Shown here piece after piece: positions 1-7,358 of a stretch of 64,000 nucleotides of DNA (positions are counted from its first letter, which is position 1; each line of letters starts with the position of its first letter). The position numbers were made by a program, and so were the translations under genes. The notes under the pieces were generated by a model. The model worked only from the letters and a program-made list of their open reading frames with translations, had not been told where the DNA came from and made no database searches. The stretch is from Paraburkholderia ginsengisoli NBRC 100965 (GTDB lineage Bacteria > Pseudomonadota > Gammaproteobacteria > Burkholderiales > Burkholderiaceae). Location: positions 992,001 through 1,056,000 of the forward strand of contig NZ_BBJF01000004.1 in the NCBI RefSeq assembly GCF_000739735.1, written 5' to 3'.

Positions 1-2764
1 GCAACGCGCCGAGTTCGAGCGCGCGCCACACCGCACCGGTCGCGCCGCCGGGCAGCTCGGGACTCGCCGCGGCGACGCGGCGGACGCGCTCGAACATGGC
101 CTCGTCGTCTTCTTCGGTATCGGTGTCGAGCAGCACGGGCAGCAAACGATCGGCGAGCGCATCGCGTCCCGCGTAGTCGAGATCGAACGGTTCGGTGTCG
201 ACCAGTTCGCCCTGCGCATCCGACAGCACGATGCCCAAGCGGTCGCGCAACAGCGAGCGCGCCGGATGACGCCAGAAGCGCACGAATTCGTCGAACGCGA
301 CTGGCGCCGCGTCCTCCGGCGGCAGCGGCTTGTCAAAGAACGGCGCGGCGGCGGGATGGTTGGGCGCGGCCAGCAGCGTCGCCAGTTCGGCGCGATCGCT
401 GTTGTAGGTGAACAGCTCGGGCTGCGATGAGAAGTAGTCGGATGCGAACGCCTGCAACGGATGATCGACGACGAACGCATGCCGTGCGCGCTCCACCTCG
501 GCCGGACTCGCGTCCGCGCCCGCCGATGCCTGCCCGAGATAATCGAGCAGTTCGTCGACGAGAGCCGCTGGCGGCAGCGGCGCGTTATCGCGAATGCTGC
601 GGCCCGTGTACGCGATGAAGAGCCGCTCGCGCGCGGCGAGCAGCAGATCGAGAAACAGATTGCGCTCGTCATCGCGGCGCTGGCGGTCGCCGGCTTTGCC
701 GAATGCGGCCATCAGGTCGAACTCGTCGGCGCGTGCGAGGCTCGGCAGCACGCCGTCGTCCATGCCGAGCAGACAGACGATGCGGAACGGCAAGCCGCGC
801 AAGCTGGTGAGCGACGAGAATGTCACGCTGCCCCAAGGCACGCCGCCGCGAGCGGGGTCGTCGAGCGCTTCGGTAAGCGCGCCGCGTACCACCGCGGCGG
901 GCAGCATCACATCTTGCGCGCCGGCTTGCATCGCGTCGCTCATCTTGTCGATCGCGTCGCGCACGGCGGCGAGCGAGTCCGCAAATTCGACGCCGCCGTC
1001 GAAGCACTGACCGAGCGTTTCGAGAAGCAGCTGCGACCAGTCGGCGGGCGTGCGTTCAACTGCGCAGCGGGCCGCGAAACTATCGATGTCGTCGACAAAA
1101 CGCGACAGGCGGCCGAGCAATTCGGCGTCCGAGCCGTCCGCGCCTTCAACCGGCAGCCACGCATCGACCGGTTCACCACCGTCGGGCATCGCATAGCCGA
1201 GGTACAGCCGCGTCAATGCATCCGAGAACGTATGGCGGGCAATCGGCACGTGTTCGCCGGTCGGTTCAAGCGGCGCGAGGCCGCGCCGCGCACCGGCTGC
1301 GGCGAGCCATTCCTGCGCGGCTTCGAGCGAGTTCGCATCGATCCCGTAACGCACGGCGATCGCATCGACCCGCAGCCATTCGATCAGCTCCGGCGCGCCC
1401 ACGCTACGCTCGGGCAACGCCAGCCACTCCAGCAACAGACGCGCGACCGGATTGGCCTGCGACGGCGGCAAGCCGGTGATCCGATACGGAATGCGGCGCG
1501 TGTCGCCCAGGGGCGTGGTGCCGAATACCGCGTCGATCAACGGGCCGGCCGCAGCGAGATCGGACACGGCGACCAGCACGTCGGACGGCTGCAAGTCGTC
1601 GAACTCGTCAAACCAGCCGAGCAGCCGGTCGTGCAGCACTTCGAGCTGCCGCGACAGGCTGTGGCAGACATGAACTTCGATACCGCGTTCGATCGGCCAC
1701 TCGTCGGCGTCGGCTTCGAGGCGCAGATCGAGAATGCCGTTCTGCACGGCGGCGAGCCAGCTCGGCTCCGCGTTCTCGGTGAAGTCGCCGGTCTCGCCAG
1801 ACGCGGCGCTCTCGGTCAACTCATGCAGCATGTGCAACTGCGCCTGCGTTTGACGGCCCCATTCGGCAAGCAGCGGATGGCCCACTTCCTGGTAGTCGAG
1901 CTGGCCCGCGGCGTCGAGGGCCTGCACGCGCCCTTCGCTCACCACGTCGAACCAGAACTCGCGGCATGGGTTCATCACGTACAGACGCACATCGACCCAG
2001 CGCGACAGCGCGCGCAACAACGCGACGTGCAGCGGCGGCATGGTCGGCAGCGCGAACACACTGACCGCTTCGGGCCATTGCGCGTTCGAGATCGCTTCGA
2101 GATCGAGCGTGCCGATTTCCTCCAGGAAGCGATACGCGGGCGGCAACGCGGCAGCAGACGTCTGCGCATTGCCCGCGACTTGCGCCAGCTCGCCGAGCAC
2201 CGCGCGCCACAACGCGGCCTGCCAGCGTTCGTCCTCACGCGCCGCGTCGCTCGCGCCGGTCAGACGCGGACCGTTGTCATCCGCCGCGCTGCTCGCGAAG
2301 ATCGAGCCGCCCTTTTGCCATTGCAATAGCCACTCGGGGCGATAGGTCAGATAGTGGTCGAGCACGGTCGCGACGCGCCGCGCGAGTTCGTAGCGCATCG
2401 ACGCGTCCGCCGCGTCGAGATAGGTGCGCAGACGCGGCGACGCATTCCACGGCAGCGCGTCACCGGTTTCACCGAGCAGCCGGTAGCAGCGCCACACGAG
2501 CCGGTCAGGTGCGAACGGCGAATGCCTCGGCACTTCGATCACGCCGCCGATCTGCGCCCACAGCCATTGCGCGAGATAACCAAAGTTAACGTTCGCGCAG
2601 ATGCCCTGACGATTCGCGATATCGAGCTCGAGCCGCCGCCTCACCGCCGCACTCGGAACGATCACCGGCTGCGCGGTCCACGGATCGGACGGCGCGTGCG
2701 CGAGGTCGTCGAGCAGTGCGCCGACAAGCGTTTCATAGCGGTTGGAGTAGAAAAGCTGGAGCAT
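1..2764 (-). CDS. recC: RecBCD exonuclease V subunit RecC (partial, 3' end off the left edge)
   Basis: Leftward reading frame open from an ATG at 2764 to the window edge, giving about 921 residues of a protein that is about 1120 long in E. coli. It starts MLQLFYSNRYETLVGALL, like RecC. Two RecC hallmark stretches are visible: TFSSLTSLRGLPFRIVCLLG near residue 650 and DRQRRDDERNLFLDLLLAAR near residue 695, followed by GRSIRDN. RecC is the non-catalytic scaffold of the RecBCD helicase-nuclease, which processes double-strand ends for recombination and recognises Chi. recB and recD would be expected beyond the left edge. It is divergent from the FUSC gene across about 200 bp. A 622-codon plus-strand frame inside it is a shadow. 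Confidence 0.95.
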   Translation of the reverse strand, partial: MLQLFYSNRYETLVGALLDDLAHAPSDPWTAQPVIVPSAAVRRRLELDIANRQGICANVNFGYLAQWLWAQIGGVIEVPRHSPFAPDRLVWRCYRLLGETGDALPWNASPRLRTYLDAADASMRYELARRVATVLDHYLTYRPEWLLQWQKGGSIFASSAADDNGPRLTGASDAAREDERWQAALWRAVLGELAQVAGNAQTSAAALPPAYRFLEEIGTLDLEAISNAQWPEAVSVFALPTMPPLHVALLRALSRWVDVRLYVMNPCREFWFDVVSEGRVQALDAAGQLDYQEVGHPLLAEWGRQTQAQLHMLHELTESAASGETGDFTENAEPSWLAAVQNGILDLRLEADADEWPIERGIEVHVCHSLSRQLEVLHDRLLGWFDEFDDLQPSDVLVAVSDLAAAGPLIDAVFGTTPLGDTRRIPYRITGLPPSQANPVARLLLEWLALPERSVGAPELIEWLRVDAIAVRYGIDANSLEAAQEWLAAAGARRGLAPLEPTGEHVPIARHTFSDALTRLYLGYAMPDGGEPVDAWLPVEGADGSDAELLGRLSRFVDDIDSFAARCAVERTPADWSQLLLETLGQCFDGGVEFADSLAAVRDAIDKMSDAMQAGAQDVMLPAAVVRGALTEALDDPARGGVPWGSVTFSSLTSLRGLPFRIVCLLGMDDGVLPSLARADEFDLMAAFGKAGDRQRRDDERNLFLDLLLAARERLFIAYTGRSIRDNAPLPPAALVDELLDYLGQASAGADASPAEVERARHAFVVDHPLQAFASDYFSSQPELFTYNSDRAELATLLAAPNHPAAAPFFDKPLPPEDAAPVAFDEFVRFWRHPARSLLRDRLGIVLSDAQGELVDTEPFDLDYAGRDALADRLLPVLLDTDTEEDDEAMFERVRRVAAASPELPGGATGAVWRALELGAL

Positions 2765-2967
2765 GGATTCCGGACGAGACGTGGGGCAATTGCGCGACGC
2801 GCGGGCCGCGTCGGGCATTGAAGCGACAGCATAACAAACGCGCTCCCAGGGCAGAACCTGGCCAAACGGACGAGGTCGAATCCCCTGCAAAATAAGTTAG
2901 ACTCGACGGCAGTTGCGGTCCGCCCCTTCAACCGTGGTTTGCTCTGTGAATGGAATCCAGGTAGTCG

Positions 2968-5484
2968 ATGCGCTATTCGGTTGAAATAAAAAAATTCCTC
3001 TACAGCCAGTATTTTTATGGCGGCCTGCGTATCGCGGTCGGCGTGTCGTTACCGGCGCTACTGTGCCTGATCGTGTTTCACAATCGCGAGCTGGGCTTCA
3101 CGATTGCCACCGGGGCGCTCGGCGCATGCGTCGTCGACATGCCGGGCCCGCTCAAGTACAAGCACAACGAGATGCTGGCCTGCACGGTGATCGGCTTTCT
3201 ATCCGCGCTCGCCACCGGTCTCGCCACCGTCAACCCGGTCGCGCTGTGGTGCACGGTCGTGCCGCTCACGTTCCTGCTATCGCTGATCGTCGTGTACGGC
3301 AATCGCTGGCCGCAGATCAGCTTCGCCACGCTGTTCATGATGATCATGACGCTGGAGGAGCACTTCACGCCGATCCAGGCGCTCATCAACGCGTCGTGGA
3401 TTCTGCTGGGCGGTCTCTGGTATACGTACTGGTCGACCTTCGTGAGCCGCTGGATGCTGCATCGGATCGAGCAGCAGGCGCTCGCGGAAAGCGTGTTCGC
3501 GTGCGCCGACTATCTGCTCGCGCGCGCCGCGTTCTACGATCTCGACAACGATCTGGACGAGTGCTACCGGAACCTCGTCGACAAGCAGATCGCCGCGGTG
3601 GAACGTCAGGACGCCGCGCGCGATATCGTGCTGCGCAATCTGCCCAAGCTCAAACGCGGCAAGCTCGAACCGCGCCGCGCGATGCTGTTCAATCTGTTCA
3701 TCAATACCGTCGACCTGCACGAGCTGTTCGTCGGCACGCACACCGACTATTCGCTGGTGCGCAGCACGTTCGGCGGCTCCGATCTGCTGGTGTTCTACCG
3801 CGATCTGATTCGCAAGGCCGCCGAGGATCTCGAGGAAATCGGCCTCGCGGTTTTGCAGAATCAGGCGCCGCGTTCGCGTGTGAACGTCAAGGCCGAACTG
3901 CGCGCGATCGAGTTCGAAATCGAACTGATGCGCAAGCAGGAACTGCCGGCCCAGAACCCCGAAGCGTATTCGGCGGTGTCGTCGAGCTTCCGGCGCATCT
4001 GGAGCGCCACGCGTCTGATCGACAAGATGCGCAAGAGCCTGTCGAGCGAGCCGAGCGCGACCGAAACCGAGTTGCGCATCGACCAGGCATTGAGCCGCTT
4101 CGTGTCGAGCCGCCGCGTGCCGTTCGGGCAGATTTTCTCGAACCTGACGATGGCCTCGCCGAGCTTCCGCCACGCGCTGCGCGTGACGATCGCAGTGGCC
4201 GTGGGTTTCTGGCTCGGCCGTCTGCTGCCGCTGACCAACGCGTACTGGATCGTGATGACCACCGTCATCATTCTGAAGCCCGGCTACTCGCTCACCAAAC
4301 AGCGCAACGGGCAGCGGATCGTCGGCACGCTGATCGGCTGCGCGGCGAGCATCGCGTTGATCATCTTCGTCAAGGAGCCGCACATCGTGATGGTGGCGAT
4401 GTTCGCGTCGATGGTGATGAGCTACAGCCTGCTGCTGTTCAACTACACGGCGAGCGTGGTGTTCACGTCGTCGTACGTGCTGCTGCTGTTCCATCTGCTC
4501 GCGCCGGGCAGCATGCGCATCATCGGCGAACGCGCGATCGACACCGTGGTGGGCTGCGCGATCGCGATTGCCGCGAGCCATCTGTTCCCGTACTGGGAAT
4601 ACCGGTTGATGGGCAAGCTCGTCAACAACATGATCAAGGCGACGCGCCACTACCTCGAAGCGAGCTGGTGGTGGAGCGGCAAACCGGCCGCCGCGGTCGT
4701 GGCCACCGTGACCGAAGCCGGCGCGCGCGCTGCGGCCGCGGCGATGGCCGATCCGGCAATGGAGTTCGCCGGGCCCGCGCTGGCGACGGCGGGTGGCGAC
4801 GTCGGCGCGGCGGCGGGCAGCGCCGCCCAGATGGGTGCGGACGCGGGCGCCAACCCGGGCACCAACGCAGGCACTCACTCAGCCAATAGCACACCCAACA
4901 ACGCCGGCACCACCACGGTCAGCAACGCGACCGCACGACCGGCGGCCGGCGCGTCCGCTGCCGCCACGGCGGCGGCGACGGCACTCGAGCGCGACTACAA
5001 CTACCGGCTCGCGCGCAAGAACGTCCACGTGGCGTTCGCCAATCTCGGGCAGGCGTTTCAGCGCATGATGCTCGAACCGAAGTCCGCGCAGATGTTCGTG
5101 CCGGAGCTGAACGGCCTGCTGGTGCGCAGCCACGTGCTCGCGTCGCAGATCACGGCGGCCGCGCCGCTGCTGCGCACGTCCGCACAGCAACGGCAGCAGG
5201 TCGAGGATGTTTCGCTACAACCGTTGCAGCGCGCGCTGAGCATCGTGCGCGACAATCTCACCGAAGCGGAAGCCGGCACACCGGTACCTGCGGAACAGGC
5301 CGAGCAGATCAAGCTGCTCAATCGCGATCTCGATGCAATGGTGGTCGAGGCGGAGAAGTCGCCGGACTATTCGGCCGATGCGGTGCATGACATGAAGATG
5401 CTCGCTCATCAGTGCAAGCAGATGCTGACGGCGGCCGCGCTGATCCGCAAGGATGCGAGTGTGATCCGGCTGCCGAAGGAATGA
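2968..5484 (+). CDS. FUSC-family inner-membrane transport protein (YccS/YhfK-like)
   Basis: An 838-residue membrane protein with two hydrophobic halves, residues about 15-160 and 395-545, separated by a soluble alpha-helical region. This duplicated layout is typical of FUSC/aromatic-acid-exporter relatives such as YccS. The second half opens with SFRHALRVTIAVAVGFWLGR, a characteristic FUSC start. The substrate is unknown; related proteins (AaeB) export aromatic acids. An Ala/Gly/Thr/Asn-rich low-complexity stretch (residues about 575-670, with repeats such as GANPGTNAGTHS) is inserted before the C-terminal helical domain; this is larger than expected for the family. The ATG at 2968 follows a 200-bp region shared with divergent recC. 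No partner membrane-fusion protein is adjacent, which argues for a stand-alone protein. Confidence 0.85.
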   Translation: MRYSVEIKKFLYSQYFYGGLRIAVGVSLPALLCLIVFHNRELGFTIATGALGACVVDMPGPLKYKHNEMLACTVIGFLSALATGLATVNPVALWCTVVPLTFLLSLIVVYGNRWPQISFATLFMMIMTLEEHFTPIQALINASWILLGGLWYTYWSTFVSRWMLHRIEQQALAESVFACADYLLARAAFYDLDNDLDECYRNLVDKQIAAVERQDAARDIVLRNLPKLKRGKLEPRRAMLFNLFINTVDLHELFVGTHTDYSLVRSTFGGSDLLVFYRDLIRKAAEDLEEIGLAVLQNQAPRSRVNVKAELRAIEFEIELMRKQELPAQNPEAYSAVSSSFRRIWSATRLIDKMRKSLSSEPSATETELRIDQALSRFVSSRRVPFGQIFSNLTMASPSFRHALRVTIAVAVGFWLGRLLPLTNAYWIVMTTVIILKPGYSLTKQRNGQRIVGTLIGCAASIALIIFVKEPHIVMVAMFASMVMSYSLLLFNYTASVVFTSSYVLLLFHLLAPGSMRIIGERAIDTVVGCAIAIAASHLFPYWEYRLMGKLVNNMIKATRHYLEASWWWSGKPAAAVVATVTEAGARAAAAAMADPAMEFAGPALATAGGDVGAAAGSAAQMGADAGANPGTNAGTHSANSTPNNAGTTTVSNATARPAAGASAAATAAATALERDYNYRLARKNVHVAFANLGQAFQRMMLEPKSAQMFVPELNGLLVRSHVLASQITAAAPLLRTSAQQRQQVEDVSLQPLQRALSIVRDNLTEAEAGTPVPAEQAEQIKLLNRDLDAMVVEAEKSPDYSADAVHDMKMLAHQCKQMLTAAALIRKDASVIRLPKE

Positions 5485-5542
5485 AGCGGAAAGCGCCGGA
5501 TACGATGTGCGGCGCGGCGCGCTTGCCGATGACGCGCGCCGC

Positions 5543-5752
5543 TTACTGCGCGGTGCCGCTTGCGGGCTTGATGGCGGTCGCCGCTGCGGCCGCTTCCGAT
5601 GAAATCGACGGCGGCGTCGCGTTCTGGCTGTCGAATTCGCGCTTTTCCCGAATCGCGTTGTAGGTGATCGTGCCGATCACCAGCAGTATCGCAATCACGA
5701 TAAAGACGGCAACGCCAAAGGTCGGGTTCTTTTTGCGCGGCGGTTTGTTCAT
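5543..5752 (-). CDS. small single-pass membrane protein, unknown function
   Basis: A 69-residue frame. After a basic N-terminus (NKPPRKKNP) comes one hydrophobic segment, about residues 12-31 (FGVAVFIVIAILLVIGTITY), then a polar, Ala/Ser-rich tail. The positive-inside rule suggests the N-terminus is cytoplasmic and the tail periplasmic. It is convergent with the FUSC gene, ending 58 bp from it. I do not recognise a family. The hydrophobic segment and normal codon use support it as real. Confidence 0.6.
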   Translation of the reverse strand: MNKPPRKKNPTFGVAVFIVIAILLVIGTITYNAIREKREFDSQNATPPSISSEAAAAATAIKPASGTAQ

Positions 5753-6009
5753 GAGGCGGGCTCGGTTCGCGAAGCAGTTGCGAATGATGTTCGGGAAGGC
5801 GGCATTCTACGCTTGGTCAGCTTGCACATGGCTTGCAGTGGGAGCGCCAGAGAGCGGCGTTGGCCTCGATCGGCTGCGGCTGGCCATGTGGTGCCAACGC
5901 GGTCAAGCCGCACGTTCGGCCAGTCGGTTCGCGCATCACAGCAATGCGGACCGCCCCTTCGACGCAGCAAGCACCGCACCTGCTGACACGCGGACCGCAT
6001 GCATCGTCT

Positions 6010-6477
6010 CTACGTCACCGCCGACGACCGCACCGGCAGCGCCGTCGAATACTTGATCTGCTCCATCGCGAAGCTCGAACTCACGTCGTAGAGCGGCACG
6101 GCGGCGATCAGCAGTTTGTAGATACGGTCGTAGTCGTCGATATCGGACACCACCACGCGCAGCAGGTAGTCGGTCTCACCGCTCATCCGGTACACCTCGA
6201 CCACCTCAGGAATCTCCTCCACCGCGCGCGTGAAGGTTTGCGCCCAAGCCTCGGTGTGCTGGTTGGTACGCACCGCGACGAACACCGTCGTCCCCACCCC
6301 CAGCTTGCGCGCATCGCACAGCGCCACCTGCGCGCGGATCACGCCCGCTTCCTTGAGCCGCTGCAGCCGCTTCCAGCAAGGCGTTTGCGACAGATTCACG
6401 CGCTGCGCCAGTTCGGCGATGGGCATGGTCGCGTCTTCCTGCAACAACTCCAGCAGCTTTCGGTCGATGATATCCAT
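6010..6477 (-). CDS. Lrp/AsnC-family transcriptional regulator
   Basis: A 155-residue regulator from ATG 6477. The winged-helix HTH is at residues about 4-60 (LAQRVNLSQTPCWKRLQRL as recognition region) and is followed by the RAM/AsnC effector and oligomerisation domain (VVEVYRMSGETDYLLRVVVSD). A GTG two codons upstream (6483) has a better-spaced GAGGG and may be the true start. The same frame remains open to 7176, but that upstream part overlaps the divergent dioxygenase gene and is a shadow. It is divergent from a thiol dioxygenase, so it probably senses an amino acid such as cysteine and controls that gene and itself; this is inferred from position. Confidence 0.93.
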   Translation of the reverse strand: MDIIDRKLLELLQEDATMPIAELAQRVNLSQTPCWKRLQRLKEAGVIRAQVALCDARKLGVGTTVFVAVRTNQHTEAWAQTFTRAVEEIPEVVEVYRMSGETDYLLRVVVSDIDDYDRIYKLLIAAVPLYDVSSSFAMEQIKYSTALPVRSSAVT

Positions 6478-6498
6478 TCCCACGTTCGCACCCTCATA

Positions 6499-6571
6499 GG
6501 AAATTATTCTACTTTTGAGCCCTCCGAGGGGAATTATATGGAAACTCTTTCTCCGGTCAAACCGGTATAAA
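6499..6571. promoter_or_regulatory. candidate Lrp operators and promoter between regulator and dioxygenase
   Basis: The divergent region is AT-rich against a GC-rich background. GGAAATTAT (6499-6507) and GGAATTAT (6530-6537) recur 31 bp apart, about three helical turns. Lrp octamers usually contact such phased AT-rich sites. CCCTC-c-GAGGG (6520-6530) and CCGGT-caa-ACCGG (6553-6565) are small palindromes, the second directly abutting a TATAAA -10-like element (6566-6571) that reads toward the dioxygenase. Confidence 0.45.
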
Positions 6572-6621
6572 TATCGCTGTCCCCAAGCCTCAACAAGCAG
6601 CGCCGCCGCTGCGCCATCACC

Positions 6622-7299
6622 ATGAGCCACAACCTCCGCGCCACCTCGTCCGACCGTTCTTGCGACATGCTGCCGCCTCTGCCATCTCTGCCGCAAACGG
6701 CACGCACACCGTCCCAAGCGCCAACGGAAACGTCTTCGCTCGATATACTCCGCGCGCCGCTCGCGCGTCTGTGCGAGACCCTGGACGCGATCTTCGAAGC
6801 CTGCGTGAGATTTCCCGAGCCATCGGACTCGACCTTCTTCGCGCGCGGCATGCGCCTCGCGCTCGCCGAGGCGGCCTCGGACCCGGCGTTGCTGACGCCG
6901 GCGCAGCGCGAGGGTTCGACGGACACGTACCGGCGTCATCTGCTGGCCGCCGATCCGCACGGCCGCTATGCCATCGCCGCGCTGGTGTGGCAGCCGCGCC
7001 AGGCGAGCCCGGTCCACGCGCATCATACGTGGTGCGGTTACGCGGTGCTGGAAGGCACGTTGAGCGAAACGATCTTCGAATGGGACGGCGCGCGGCATTG
7101 CGCCAGCGCCGCGCGCGTGCAGGCGCGCAAGCCGCGCGCGGTGTCGTTCGTGCGCGGCGGCCGCGGCGGGATTCATCGGCTAGGCAATTGCAGTGACGCG
7201 CCCGCCGTCTCGTTGCATATCTACGGCGTCCAAGGCGCGCAGCTCGCCACGCATGTGAACGACCTCGTGCGCGTGGCCGACTCGACGATCATGGCCTGA
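6622..7299 (+). CDS. cysteine dioxygenase-type thiol dioxygenase (cupin)
   Basis: A 225-residue cupin with the cysteine dioxygenase signature SPVHAHHTWCGYAVLEG (about residues 129-145) and a third metal-ligand His in GGIHRLGN (about 184). Such enzymes use a three-His iron centre to oxidise a thiol, cysteine or a short mercapto acid, to the sulfinate in the cytoplasm. A Cys occupies the column after HHTW, where the window's second dioxygenase (55597-56220) has Gly, so substrate preference may differ. The N-terminal 40 residues are Ser/Pro-rich and no Shine-Dalgarno precedes the ATG at 6622. An ATG at 6667 is an alternative start. It is divergent from an Lrp-type regulator. Substrate is not resolved. 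Confidence 0.8.
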   Translation: MSHNLRATSSDRSCDMLPPLPSLPQTARTPSQAPTETSSLDILRAPLARLCETLDAIFEACVRFPEPSDSTFFARGMRLALAEAASDPALLTPAQREGSTDTYRRHLLAADPHGRYAIAALVWQPRQASPVHAHHTWCGYAVLEGTLSETIFEWDGARHCASAARVQARKPRAVSFVRGGRGGIHRLGNCSDAPAVSLHIYGVQGAQLATHVNDLVRVADSTIMA

Positions 7300-7358
7300 G
7301 AGACCTCATCGCGGTGTGGCTTGGTATGGCGTGATCCGCCGCGCCGCCGGCTCCTTCA

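Noticed and set aside
461-2329. A 622-codon plus-strand frame
   Set aside because: It is antisense to recC, which shows diagnostic RecC motifs. The composition is shadow-like.
3277-4878. A 533-codon minus-strand frame in the FUSC gene
   Set aside because: His/Arg-rich shadow of a membrane protein gene with no motifs.
6010-7176. Extended 388-codon version of the Lrp frame
   Set aside because: The upstream part is antisense to the thiol dioxygenase. The HTH begins right after 6477.
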